From NCBI GenBank assembly GCA_029224465.1, contig JAQXUQ010000004.1, positions 16,992-80,991 on the forward strand: 64,000 nt of DNA, given 5' to 3'. A program made the translations under genes and the position numbers. The DNA is from Bacillota bacterium. GTDB taxonomy: Bacteria; Bacillota; Clostridia; Lachnospirales; Lachnospiraceae. Shown one piece after another: positions 1 to 8,554 of the stretch. Positions within the stretch are counted from its first letter, which is position 1. Every line of letters begins with the position of its first letter. The notes beneath the pieces are model-generated. The model had not been told where the DNA came from. It did not search any database and worked only from the letters and a program-made list of their open reading frames with translations.

Positions 1-2
1 CG

Positions 3-728
3 ATTCTGGCGGTAGCCGCGGCGAACGGCCTTGCGTGGAGAGTGTCGGATGTGACAGGCGGTTCTGTTTTGGCGGGGATATTAACGACAGCATATATCAT
101 TCTGATGTTCGCGGCCGTCATTCTGACCGTGCTCACAATTCTGCTGCGGTTTTATAAGAACCTGCTCGGGCGGGAAGGCTATCTGATGTTCGCGCTGCCT
201 GCAACGGTTGGCGAGCATATTGCGAGCAAGGTTATCAGCGCCGCGGTCTGGGTCGTGATCGGCAGCGTTGCGGGGCTCCTGTCTTTTCCGGTTATTATGC
301 TTCTTTCCGGGAGCATCCGCACGGAGGAATGGAATGAGATGATGAAAGTGATGCCGTATCTTTCGGAGCGGCTCTCGCAGTATACGGCAGGCATCGCGTG
401 GGGCGTGATTTTCCTGATTCTTTCGCTGATCGCGTTGATCGTAAAAGTTTACGCGTCCATCGCGCTTGGCTCCTGCGCAAACGAGTACAGGTTTCTGTGG
501 TCGGTCGGCGCGTTCATTCTGTTCAGCATTATTGAGTCGTTTCTGACGGCGGGACTTGCGGGCGCCGGTGCGAAGATCAACATTATGCTGACCGGCTCTA
601 CGGCTGTTACTGACAGCGCCGGATTCACACCGTTCATGATGGGCGCCTGCGTGTACTGCGCGGTGCTGGCCGGGATTTACTGGTTTGTGACATGGCTCTG
701 CCTGGACCGGAAGCTGAATCTGGAGTGA
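3..728 (+). CDS. ABC-2 type transporter permease subunit (5' end outside window)
   Basis: Integral membrane permease of the ABC-2 class, inferred from several hydrophobic segments and a cytoplasmic stretch FYKNLLGREGYLMFALPAT, which resembles the conserved loop of permeases paired with GntR-linked ABC ATPases in Firmicutes. The frame is open to the first bases of the window, so the N-terminus is missing; a GTG at 42 is only an internal start candidate. At least six membrane segments can be drawn, and the protein ends in a short charged tail. The partner ATPase would lie upstream, outside the window. The substrate cannot be named. The next gene begins 24 bases after the stop. Confidence 0.6.
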   Translation: MLAVAAANGLAWRVSDVTGGSVLAGILTTAYIILMFAAVILTVLTILLRFYKNLLGREGYLMFALPATVGEHIASKVISAAVWVVIGSVAGLLSFPVIMLLSGSIRTEEWNEMMKVMPYLSERLSQYTAGIAWGVIFLILSLIALIVKVYASIALGSCANEYRFLWSVGAFILFSIIESFLTAGLAGAGAKINIMLTGSTAVTDSAGFTPFMMGACVYCAVLAGIYWFVTWLCLDRKLNLE

Positions 729-752
729 TGGTGCGGCGATAGAGGTTTTGAG

Positions 753-1211
753 ATGGTAGATTATGACATTTTATGTGAGCAGCTGGAAAGCCTCGCGGAA
801 AGTGACCGCTGGTTTCTGCCGGTGCTCGCGAACGCCTCGGCGCTTCTGTATACGCAGCTGCCCCGTTTGAACTGGGCAGGGTTTTATCTGCGGCGCGGCG
901 ATGAACTGATCCTCGGACCCTTTCAGGGACAGCCCGCCTGCGTCCGGATTCCGTTCGGGAAAGGTGTCTGCGGAACTGCAGCGATGCTGGACAAAACACA
1001 ACGAGTGGCAGACGTTCACCGGTTCCCGGGACATATCGCCTGCGACAGTGCCAGCAATGCAGAAATTGTGATCCCTCTGCATGACAAGCAGGACCGGCTC
1101 TGTGGTGTGATGGATATTGACAGCCCGGAGAAAAACAGGTTCAGCGCAGAGGACCAGAAAGGCCTTGAGAAATTTGCGCGGATACTCGAGCGCTGTATGG
1201 AGTTTGACTGA
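753..1211 (+). CDS. msrC: Free methionine-(R)-sulfoxide reductase, GAF domain
   Basis: Cytosolic single-GAF-domain enzyme that reduces free methionine-R-sulfoxide, repairing oxidised methionine. Its 152 residues match the usual family size. The family signatures are visible: NWAGFYL in the first third, FQGQPACVRIPFGKGVCG containing two of the three redox cysteines, HIACDSASNAEIVIPL with the third, and GVMDIDSP near the end. An AGAGG ribosome site lies a few bases upstream of the ATG. It is followed by a strong terminator, so it closes the transcription unit that begins upstream. It fits with the oxygen-defence genes elsewhere in the window, but no shared regulation is visible. Confidence 0.88.
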   Translation: MVDYDILCEQLESLAESDRWFLPVLANASALLYTQLPRLNWAGFYLRRGDELILGPFQGQPACVRIPFGKGVCGTAAMLDKTQRVADVHRFPGHIACDSASNAEIVIPLHDKQDRLCGVMDIDSPEKNRFSAEDQKGLEKFARILERCMEFD

Positions 1212-1234
1212 TAGCAGGAATCATCGGATATCGG

Positions 1235-1276
1235 ACAGCCGTCTTTGTGAAAAATCACAGAGACGGCTGTTTTTTT
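1235..1276 (+). terminator. Rho-independent terminator after msrC
   Basis: Sixteen-base arms at 1235-1250 and 1255-1270 pair completely around a 4-base loop and run into seven T. Confidence 0.9.
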
Positions 1277-1330
1277 ACATAAAAATAGCCGGAGAATGAA
1301 AATTTTATAAAACGATAATAGGATACATTA

Positions 1331-1359
1331 TTGATGTTATATTCAGTTTTTGGTATATA
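1331..1359 (+). promoter_or_regulatory. Sigma-A type promoter for the surface protein gene
   Basis: TTGATG at 1331-1336 and TATATA at 1354-1359 are spaced by 17 bases, with TG one base before the -10 (extended -10). The leader to the start codon is about 60 bases and AT-rich; AAAGGAG lies just before the ATG. Confidence 0.55.
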
Positions 1360-1424
1360 TATCATCGGGTTAAATATTTTTCATTGCATGAAATTTATTA
1401 ATAAAAGGAGCCACAAATTATAAA

Positions 1425-3860
1425 ATGACAAAAAAGAATTTCACCAAACGAATTACCTCTATGGTATGTGCCGCGGTGCTTTCTGCCGGTCTTGCGGTAT
1501 CTTCACTGCCTGCCGGTGCGCTTGCGGTTTACGCGGAAGAAAATGCGCAGGTGCAGGAAGTTCCGGCGGAAACGACACCTGCAGAAACAAGTAATGCAGG
1601 TGAGGAAAGTGCGGAGCCTCAGCCGGCGGCAGCTTCTCCGTATACGTCTGGAGAGACTCCTGTGGATGCGGCAGCGGAGTCCGCGTCTTCGGCAACAGAA
1701 GCACCTGCAACAGAGACGCCTGCGGATGAGGCGACAAATACAGTTTCGAGCGGTGCACCGCAGGGAGATGCTGTTGAAACGGAAGCTCCTGCGGAGAGTG
1801 CGGTGCCGGCAGCCGATGAAGAGACCCCGGGCGAAACAACAGCGCTTACGGAGCTTGCATCGAAAGCAGAGGCAGTTGCGGCAACAGAACAGGCAGACGA
1901 TGACCGGGAAAATTCAGAGACAGAAACTACAGAGGAAGCGGAAACTTCCGCGGGCGAGACGGTGGAAGAAGAGTCTGTGAGTGAAAACAACACAGCCGAC
2001 ACAGAAGACAGCACGCCGGTAAATGAGGCTGACAATACTGACACAGAAGAGACGGAACCGGAAGAAGATGCGGAGGAAAACACCGTCGTAGCGGAAGAAG
2101 AGGTTTCACCTGCGCTGGCGCTGAGAGCGCTTGCGGTGTCTACGGATGCGGCGGCGGGAACGCTGGAGGAGAGTGAAACGGCGGATGAAAAAAAGGTAAA
2201 GATTGATTATGATGACCAAAACGATATTCATAGTGTTAAGCTGACCGGACAGGACGGCAAAGATTATACTGTAGTGCTGTTTTGCATGAATAATCAATTA
2301 CATTGGCCGCACAAAACGGATAGCATCACGCCACCGGAATACAAACAGTCTGATATAAATGACTTCAAACTGCAAAATGGACAACAATTAAGTGAGGATC
2401 AGAAGAATCAGATAAAAGCACTACTTTATGCTGGATATCCGAATAACGGATTCAGCTTATTTCAGATTGTTGAACAAGACAATTCTATGGATGTGGGTGA
2501 GTTCAATAAACTACTGATTCCACCGGCTTGGATTCGCTCTGACTTTCCGGACCTTGGAGCTATAGAGTTTACCTATGAAAACTCCAAAGATAATGGAACG
2601 AATAAAAGTACCCTCAGCACCTTTTTGGATCAGGCAGCCGCCTATTATCAGCCTTCAGCTGCGTCACCCCTATTAACTCCTTCGGGCCATACATATGCAG
2701 AAATCCAAAATACATCATTTTGGAAAGCAGCTTTCTATCTAGAAAACTCTAATAATCCGATTTCTGATTACAGTACGTACTATGGGAATGGAACGGCGTA
2801 TGTAACGGAGAAAACTGCACATACGCAGACGAACAATGCAATCTGGCATCTAATGTATAAATTAGGGGTTGAGAAAAATAATATTTCGTCATTAGATAAT
2901 GAGTCACTTGCTGAAGAATTATACAACTATTCACAGGGACCGGAAAATTGGAAGAATATCCTGGAAACAAAACCGGCCGATACACAGGTAACTATTTCCG
3001 GGGATGGCACCTTCAAAAAAGAGAAAGATGGTTTATGGAAAACCGGAACCCTTATACTGAATGCCCCGGGTAATCAGAAATTTACACTTACTCTGCCGGA
3101 CGGTGTCACTACTGAAGACGGTAATACAGAGATTATGCCCGGGACGGAATTTGCGCTTGTAACAAAAGATGAGCCTGCAAATAAGGAGCTGGAAGTTACA
3201 GCGAAAGCTAATGTTGTATGGATGGACGGAGATCTTAAAATCTATACCCCCGCAAAGAATATTACAGATTCGGCGGGCAAAGGCTTTCAGAGCATGATTG
3301 GTGCTCTTATTCGAAAAACACCATTAGGAGCCGTCTTCACACTTTCATATAAGCCGGAAACCACAGAGGAACCAGAGAACCCGACGCAAGGGGATAACAA
3401 TACGCCTCCGGGTGAGAATCCTTCAGAACCGGAAAAGGAGACACCTACAACCCCTGCAGAGCCTACCGCTCCGGACACGCCCACACCCGATAAGAACAAT
3501 CCTGCCACATCGGATAATACGACAAATAACAACACCGAGACAACCGACCCTGTTACCAATAACACCACAGAGCCCTCTGATCCGGTCGTAACCAAGACCA
3601 CAGTAGTCTCCACGCCGGTAACGAACGGCACCACCGCAGCAGATGAACCTGCAGTCATCAACACAGCAGTCTCTGCCCCGGTCGTCACTAAAACTTCGGC
3701 AGCATCGGCTCCGCAGACCGTTTCAACCCCGGTCAGCAAAGGCCAGACAATTGTCACCGGCGATGAGTCGCAGATGGGACTTTACCTTTCCGTATTCGCG
3801 GCAGCAGCAGCCGGTCTTGCCGTCTGGTTCGCGAGAAAACACAAGAAAAACTGCAGATAA
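1425..3860 (+). CDS. Cell-wall surface protein with thioester-like domain and sorting-type tail
   Basis: Large secreted protein of 811 residues. Order: Sec signal peptide (about 1-37, cleavage near LAVYAEE); a long Glu/Ala/Thr-rich low-complexity stalk to about 245; a globular domain about 255-500; a beta-rich segment about 500-645; a Pro/Thr/Asn-rich stalk 645-770; then TGDESQMGLYLSVF, a hydrophobic helix and a basic RKHKKN tail, as in sortase-anchored proteins, although no canonical LPxTG is present. The globular domain resembles Gram-positive thioester adhesin domains: Cys287 in FCMNNQ, ALLYAGYP, and TNNAIW at 469-474. The family's bond-forming Gln (TQxAIW) is replaced by Asn470. A role in host or mucin attachment is inference. 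Monocistronic: promoter before, terminator after. Confidence 0.72.
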   Translation: MTKKNFTKRITSMVCAAVLSAGLAVSSLPAGALAVYAEENAQVQEVPAETTPAETSNAGEESAEPQPAAASPYTSGETPVDAAAESASSATEAPATETPADEATNTVSSGAPQGDAVETEAPAESAVPAADEETPGETTALTELASKAEAVAATEQADDDRENSETETTEEAETSAGETVEEESVSENNTADTEDSTPVNEADNTDTEETEPEEDAEENTVVAEEEVSPALALRALAVSTDAAAGTLEESETADEKKVKIDYDDQNDIHSVKLTGQDGKDYTVVLFCMNNQLHWPHKTDSITPPEYKQSDINDFKLQNGQQLSEDQKNQIKALLYAGYPNNGFSLFQIVEQDNSMDVGEFNKLLIPPAWIRSDFPDLGAIEFTYENSKDNGTNKSTLSTFLDQAAAYYQPSAASPLLTPSGHTYAEIQNTSFWKAAFYLENSNNPISDYSTYYGNGTAYVTEKTAHTQTNNAIWHLMYKLGVEKNNISSLDNESLAEELYNYSQGPENWKNILETKPADTQVTISGDGTFKKEKDGLWKTGTLILNAPGNQKFTLTLPDGVTTEDGNTEIMPGTEFALVTKDEPANKELEVTAKANVVWMDGDLKIYTPAKNITDSAGKGFQSMIGALIRKTPLGAVFTLSYKPETTEEPENPTQGDNNTPPGENPSEPEKETPTTPAEPTAPDTPTPDKNNPATSDNTTNNNTETTDPVTNNTTEPSDPVVTKTTVVSTPVTNGTTAADEPAVINTAVSAPVVTKTSAASAPQTVSTPVSKGQTIVTGDESQMGLYLSVFAAAAAGLAVWFARKHKKNCR

Positions 3861-3880
3861 GAATGAACAGATAGCAGAAG

Positions 3881-3924
3881 CAAAGCTGTCGCCGGGTGGT
3901 GAATCTGGCGGCGGCTTTGTTTTT
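3881..3924 (+). terminator. Terminator after the surface protein gene
   Basis: Arms 3881-3893 and 3907-3919 pair with wobble positions and are followed by five T. It lies shortly before the ECF promoter. Confidence 0.7.
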
Positions 3925-3969
3925 GCGTTCACCGAAAATCTCTGCTGCCACAAAAAGTTATCCTGCCGC

Positions 3970-3999
3970 TGAAACTTTTTAAACTGCCGGATGGTCTAA
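3970..3999 (+). promoter_or_regulatory. ECF (SigV-like) autoregulatory promoter
   Basis: TGAAACTTTT at 3970-3979 followed by GGTCTAA at 3993-3999 is nearly the ECF promoter consensus known for SigV-type sigma factors (TGAAACTTTT, then CGTCTAA), one base off in the -10. It sits upstream of the sigma gene, which suggests positive autoregulation. The leader of about 100 bases also holds a small GC-rich hairpin near 4045-4075. Confidence 0.7.
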
Positions 4000-4101
4000 T
4001 ATATAGATGCATCGAGAACCTCCCATTCAAAACCTGAAGGGTGGTCCCGGGACTGCGCTGTAAAGCGCAAGGCAAGCTGAATTAGAACGAGGAATAAAAA
4101 C

Positions 4102-4623
4102 TTGAAAGCAGACACACTACGCAAACAGGATCTTGTCGAACAGATCCTGCTGAAAAATTACAATACCTATTACCGGATGGCCATGAGCTATACACATAAT
4201 GAGCAGGACGCGATGGATATCGTGCAGAACGGGTGCGAGCGCGCGATTCGCAAATCACATCTTCTGGAAGATGAAAAACTCGCAGGCACCTGGGTCTACC
4301 GGATCATGATGAATGAGACGTTCCGGATGCTGAAAGAACGCAGCAGGTTTAACAGTGAACTGGCGGGAGCGGAGACTCCGGATGACGGGGCGGCTGACGA
4401 ACTTCCCGGCAAAACAGAAACCGTCACCGACTCCTATGAAAATTTTGATCTGCACAGAGCCATGGAGGCACTGCCGCCGGAGGAGAGAGCGGTCATACAG
4501 ATGCGGTATTTTGACGAATTAAAGCTTTCGGAAATCGCCGGAATTCTTCAATTAAACGAAAGTACAGTCAAAAGCAGACTCTACCGGACGCTGGACAAGC
4601 TGCATCTGCAGCTGAGTGTATGA
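4102..4623 (+). CDS. sigV: ECF RNA polymerase sigma factor, SigV-like
   Basis: Sigma-70 family ECF regulator of 173 residues. Region 2 spans about 10-85, with YNTYYRMAMSYTHNEQDA, DIVQNGCERAI and the TWVYRIMMNET stretch; region 4 covers about 118-173 with LPPEERAVIQMRYFDELKLSEIAGILQLNESTVKSRLYR as the helix-turn-helix (shown here as a region, not a single motif). The start is TTG at 4102, preceded by CGAGGAA. The next gene encodes an RsiV-like anti-sigma factor, giving the classical sigma/anti-sigma pair. In Bacillus and Clostridioides this class responds to lysozyme; that the present pair does so is inference. Confidence 0.85.
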   Translation: MKADTLRKQDLVEQILLKNYNTYYRMAMSYTHNEQDAMDIVQNGCERAIRKSHLLEDEKLAGTWVYRIMMNETFRMLKERSRFNSELAGAETPDDGAADELPGKTETVTDSYENFDLHRAMEALPPEERAVIQMRYFDELKLSEIAGILQLNESTVKSRLYRTLDKLHLQLSV

Positions 4624-4672
4624 GATGGAAATAAGGCCGCGGATCAGCAGACATGCAGAAGAGGAAATCACA

Positions 4673-5650
4673 ATGAGAACAGGAAACGATCAGTTCAGAC
4701 AGATGGAAAAGGAATATAAAGAAGTAAAGATGACAGCAGAACAGGAAAAGCTCCTGAAAAATACGATCGAAGCCGCCAAGCAGCAGCACGAACGGGATCT
4801 GGCGGCACTGGGCGATGACAGCGTCAAAGGAGCCAGAACAATCCGGAGAGGAATCTATACTTTCCGCAAAACAGTGCTTTCGCTGGCTGCGGCAGCCGCT
4901 GTTTTCGTGGCGGTTCCGAATGTATCCGTGCATGCGGCGCAGGCACTCGGCAGCATTCCGGTGCTTGGAGGGCTGGTGCAGGCGGTTACATTCCGGAATT
5001 ATCAGACAGATGACGGACATAATTCCGCGGATGTGCAGGTACCGCAGATTGAGATCGGCGATTCTTCGTCGAGTGCCGGGGATACAAGTTCAGTAGCGGG
5101 CAGTCAGGCAGTGCCTGCCGCGGCGGCCAGAAAATCCGCGAACGAAATCAATGAAGAAATCAAGACCGTCTCGGATAAGCTGGTGCAGGAATTCAAGGAC
5201 AACATGACGAAGGAAGGATACCAGAATGTGCAGGTTTCCTCGGAAGTTGTCGCAACGACCGATCAGTATTACACACTGAAACTGATCTGCCTGCAGATCG
5301 CAGCCGACAGCATGGAAACAGACTACTATTATACAATTGATCTCGCGACCGGCCGCAGAGTAGCGCTGAAAGATCTGTTCAAAGATGGCGCCGATTACAA
5401 AACACCGATCGTCAGCAGCATCGAACAGCAGATGAAAGACCGCAACAAGAAGGATGAGAATCAGATCTTCTGGACTGCACAGGAACGGAAAGACAATGGC
5501 TTTGAACTTCTGACCGACAAAACACAATTCTACATCAACCAGCAGAACCAGCTCGTCATCGCGTATCAGCAGGGCGATGTTGCGCCGATGTATATGGGAA
5601 ATGTAGAGTTTACAATCCCGGAGGACGTGCTGCAGGGCATCCGGAAGTAA
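4673..5650 (+). CDS. rsiV: RsiV-like membrane anti-sigma factor (DUF3298)
   Basis: Single-pass membrane anti-sigma factor of 325 residues. The cytoplasmic N-terminal part (about 1-60) is charged and would hold the sigma factor; one membrane helix lies near 65-85 and is followed by an AxA-like site (VHAAQA), a plausible site-1 cleavage position for regulated proteolysis. The outer part has a Ser/Ala-rich linker and then a DUF3298-type domain with YYYTIDLATGRRVALKDLF and FYINQQNQLVIAYQQ. The ATG at 4673 is chosen because GAGG sits 8 bases upstream; earlier in-frame codons overlap the sigma gene's end. In the RsiV family lysozyme binding triggers cleavage; substrate here is untested. Confidence 0.8.
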   Translation: MRTGNDQFRQMEKEYKEVKMTAEQEKLLKNTIEAAKQQHERDLAALGDDSVKGARTIRRGIYTFRKTVLSLAAAAAVFVAVPNVSVHAAQALGSIPVLGGLVQAVTFRNYQTDDGHNSADVQVPQIEIGDSSSSAGDTSSVAGSQAVPAAAARKSANEINEEIKTVSDKLVQEFKDNMTKEGYQNVQVSSEVVATTDQYYTLKLICLQIAADSMETDYYYTIDLATGRRVALKDLFKDGADYKTPIVSSIEQQMKDRNKKDENQIFWTAQERKDNGFELLTDKTQFYINQQNQLVIAYQQGDVAPMYMGNVEFTIPEDVLQGIRK

Positions 5651-5734
5651 GGGAAAGCAAACGGGGCGGCGCGGCGGCAGGCATTCAGACTTGACTTTTC
5701 TCTCCCGGCTGCCGGAAGCGGACCGCGAATAGGT

Positions 5735-5950
5735 GCTGCCGCGCCACCGCCCAATGCAATAACGCCGGGAGTCCCGGATTTGCATAGAAAATCCAAGACG
5801 TTTCAGAAGACGCGGAGCATATTGCATAGATTTGAGCCAAATCTATGCAATACAGCTCCGCGTAGTTGAAATGTCTTGAATTTTTCATGCGGAATGAGTC
5901 AGCGGCGGCTTATTGCATTAAAAGCGGGCGGAAAGGCCTCTGGCGCCGCC
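5735..5950. repeat. Dispersed nested inverted-repeat element, copy 1 (family A)
   Basis: A long imperfect palindrome follows the rsiV-like gene. The apical stem is TTGCATAGATTT (5822-5833) with AAATCTATGCAA (5839-5850). It extends into arms of about 52 bases, 5782-5833 against 5839-5890, carrying the conserved ATCCAAGAC / GTCTTGAA block. A second, outer pair joins AATGCAATAACGCC (from 5753) to GGCGGCTTATTGCATT (ending about 5919), and GC-rich flanks CCGCCC/GGGCGG close it. No reading frame fits it. Confidence 0.75.
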
Positions 5951-5969
5951 GCATCCCCCACGCAAATTA

Positions 5970-5975
5970 GTATAC
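5970..5975. promoter_or_regulatory. GTATAC operator-like site
   Basis: AAATTAGTATACACTTTATC context. The same core occurs at 6153, 10061 and 14094, and as a one-base variant at 9902. Likely target of the GntR/FCD regulator at 13336-14049. Confidence 0.45.
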
Positions 5976-6106
5976 ACTTTATCTCGTCCACCCCGGAAAC
6001 AGCATCACTACATCGCCACCCCGCCAGACCCTCTCAATTAACTGGCTGAAGTGCACTATATAGTTGTTGAAATTCCAAATTAATAACATAATCTGCACAA
6101 ACCATC

Positions 6107-6158
6107 TTGCTATTTCCATCTGTAAATAGTAATGTAGATTGCAGAAAAACTGGTATAC
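6107..6158 (+). promoter_or_regulatory. Promoter and GTATAC operator of the dehydrogenase-uxuA operon
   Basis: TTGCTA at 6107-6112 and TAATGT at 6130-6135 are 17 bases apart. AACTGGTATACAGTTTATG follows, with GTATAC at 6153-6158, just downstream of the expected start point; its flanks (AACTG...CAGTT) extend the palindrome to 16 bases. Such placement fits repression. Confidence 0.55.
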
Positions 6159-6242
6159 AGTTTATGCCGGATATCGCTCAATTAGATCCGGCACAGGGAT
6201 GATGCTACTATTGTAAGTGCTTGTCATAATACGGGAGGACAT

Positions 6243-7310
6243 ATGGAAACAATCAAGGCAGTACGGATCATGAAACCCGGCGAGCTCCGCATCGTCGAAG
6301 AGGAGATGCCGCACATTGACGAGGTCAATAACGTCCTTGTTAAAGTCAAAGCGTCCGGACTCTGCGGCTCCGACGCAGGTATCTACCATGGAACCAACGC
6401 GGCGGCGACCTATCCCAGAATTATCGGACATGAGATCGTAGGAGAAGTTGTAGAGTGTGGCGCTTCGGCTTCAAAGGTCAAGGTGGGGGACCGGGTCATC
6501 ATTGATCAGGTTACCGCGTGCGGACACTGCTATGCGTGCCGGCACGGCAGACCGAATGTCTGCCAGAATCTGAAAGTCCGCGGCGTTCATATTGACGGCG
6601 GCTACCGTGAGTATATGGCGGTTCCGGATAAGGATTGCTATATCTTGCCGGAGGGACTGCGGTATGTAGATGCTGTTTTGATTGAGCCTACGACGATTGC
6701 GGTCCAGGCCTGCTCGCGCGCACAGATTCAGGAGGACGACGAGGTCCTGATTAACGGGCAGGGTGCGCTTGGAACCCGCATGCTCAGCATTGTAAAGCTG
6801 CATCATCCGAAGAAGATTATTGTTTCGGATATTGTTGACGAGAAGCTGCAGGATGCGCTGCGAAACGGTGCTACCGATGTTATTAATCCTCTGAAGGAAA
6901 ACTTTTTCGAGAAGCTGCGTGACATCACGACCGACGGTTATGGTCCGACCGTGTCCATCGACTGCGCATGCACAAAGGATTCACTCGGAACGATGATTCA
7001 GGGATCGGGGAATGCCGGACGAGTTATCACTATGGGCTTTACCAATACGCCTACAGAGGTTACAAACTTCGGCATTACTTCCAAAGAGCTCGACATTCGC
7101 GGATCCCGCCTGCAAAATCGCAAGTTCCAGGAAGTCATCGACCTAGTGAAGGAGGGTAAAGTCAACCTCGACCACCAGATTTCGCATGTCTGCGATTTTC
7201 GCGAGGCGCAGTCGGGATTTGATTTCAATGATACGCATGATCCGTCTATTCGCAAGATTGTTTTTACGATGGAAGGAGAGCCGTATAAAGTCCGCCCGGA
7301 CAAGGACTGA
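6243..7310 (+). CDS. Zinc-dependent medium-chain sugar-acid dehydrogenase
   Basis: NAD(P)-dependent oxidoreductase of the zinc alcohol dehydrogenase (MDR) superfamily, 355 residues. The catalytic zinc region CGSDAGIYHG and GHEIVGE are at about 39-70; the structural zinc loop CGHCYACRHGRPNVC is near 90-110. The nucleotide-binding fold carries an altered glycine motif (INGQGALGTRML). GGGAGG precedes the ATG. It is the first gene of an operon with uxuA, so the likely reaction is interconversion of a keto-uronate (fructuronate-type) and mannonate, replacing the usual UxuB, which is absent. That role is inferred from context; RspB-like and L-gulonate 5-dehydrogenase-like activities are alternatives. 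Confidence 0.75.
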   Translation: METIKAVRIMKPGELRIVEEEMPHIDEVNNVLVKVKASGLCGSDAGIYHGTNAAATYPRIIGHEIVGEVVECGASASKVKVGDRVIIDQVTACGHCYACRHGRPNVCQNLKVRGVHIDGGYREYMAVPDKDCYILPEGLRYVDAVLIEPTTIAVQACSRAQIQEDDEVLINGQGALGTRMLSIVKLHHPKKIIVSDIVDEKLQDALRNGATDVINPLKENFFEKLRDITTDGYGPTVSIDCACTKDSLGTMIQGSGNAGRVITMGFTNTPTEVTNFGITSKELDIRGSRLQNRKFQEVIDLVKEGKVNLDHQISHVCDFREAQSGFDFNDTHDPSIRKIVFTMEGEPYKVRPDKD

Positions 7311-7390
7311 GCGGCACAAAAGCCGATGCAAAACCCGGCAGCAGCCGGGGAAAGTACAGGGGACAAGCAAATAATAAGGAGAAATGAACT

Positions 7391-8521
7391 ATGGAAATGA
7401 CACTCCGCTGGTACGGAAAAAAGTTTGACACAGTTACGCTGCAGCAGATCCGACAGATTCCCGGCGTTACAGGTGTAATTACAACGTTATATGACACGAC
7501 GCCCGGCGAAGTATGGCAGCCGGAACGGATCGCCGCGCTCAAAAAGGATGTTGAAGACGCAGGTCTGCATATTTCCGGCATCGAATCCGTCAACGTGTGC
7601 GATTCGATCAAAGTAGCGGACAAAGACCGTGACCACTATATCGACAACTATATTGAGACACTGGAAAATCTCGGAAAACAGGACATCCATCTTGTCTGCT
7701 ATAACTTTATGCCTGTTTTTGACTGGACTAGAACGGAACTGGCACGCGTCAAGCCGGACGGATCGACAGGCCTTGCTTACAATCAGAAGGCGATCGACGC
7801 CATTGATCCTGAAAATCTTGCAGAATCGATGCAGAAGATGTCCAACGGCGCGGTTATGCCCGGATGGGAACCGGAGCGCATGAACAAGATCCAGGAACTG
7901 TTTGCAATGTATAAGGATACAGACGGAGAGAAGCTGTTCCAGAATCTTGTCTATTTCCTGAAGGCAATCATGCCGGTCTGCAATAAATACGACATCAAAA
8001 TGGCGATTCATCCGGATGATCCCGCGTGGTCTGTTTTCGGGCTGACAAGAATCATTAATTCCGAAGAGGGAATTCTGCGCCTTATGAAAGCAGTGGATGA
8101 TCCTCATAACGGTGTTACTTTCTGCGCAGGTTCTTACGGCACCAACATCAATAATGATCTGCCGCATATGATTCGTGTTTTGCAGGGAAGAATTCACTTT
8201 GCGCATGTCAGAAATCTGAAGTTTAACGACAAGTCAAGAGAAAACTATGACTTCGAGGAAGCGGCACATCTTTCCTCGGATGGAAGTTTTGACATGTATG
8301 AAATTGTACGCGCACTTTATGAGACTGGTTTTGACGGACCGATCCGCCCGGATCACGGCAGAATGATCTGGGACGAAGTCGGCAAGCCCGGTGTGATGCC
8401 CGGCTATGGCCTGTATGACAGGGCGCTTGGCGCCACCTATATCAACGGGCTGTGGGAAGCAGTTGATAAGGCGGAGACGAGGGGCGTACCGTCGGGGGTA
8501 CGGGAGAAGAATCTGTATTAA
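7391..8521 (+). CDS. uxuA: Mannonate dehydratase
   Basis: Cytosolic TIM-barrel enzyme that dehydrates D-mannonate to 2-keto-3-deoxygluconate. At 376 residues it falls in the family range. Conserved features are the start MEMTLRWYGKKFD, YNFMPVFDWTRT, the metal-binding HPDDPAWSVFGLTRI, the Cys-containing TFCAGSYGTN, HVRNLKF and RPDHGRMIWDE near the C-terminus. AAGGAG lies 12 bases before the ATG. It is the second gene of the operon driven from the GTATAC promoter. A second mannonate dehydratase, clearly diverged, is encoded on the other strand at 14200-15255. Confidence 0.92.
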   Translation: MEMTLRWYGKKFDTVTLQQIRQIPGVTGVITTLYDTTPGEVWQPERIAALKKDVEDAGLHISGIESVNVCDSIKVADKDRDHYIDNYIETLENLGKQDIHLVCYNFMPVFDWTRTELARVKPDGSTGLAYNQKAIDAIDPENLAESMQKMSNGAVMPGWEPERMNKIQELFAMYKDTDGEKLFQNLVYFLKAIMPVCNKYDIKMAIHPDDPAWSVFGLTRIINSEEGILRLMKAVDDPHNGVTFCAGSYGTNINNDLPHMIRVLQGRIHFAHVRNLKFNDKSRENYDFEEAAHLSSDGSFDMYEIVRALYETGFDGPIRPDHGRMIWDEVGKPGVMPGYGLYDRALGATYINGLWEAVDKAETRGVPSGVREKNLY

Positions 8522-8554
8522 GTGAAGATTGCAAAACAGAGCAGAGGGGACAAA

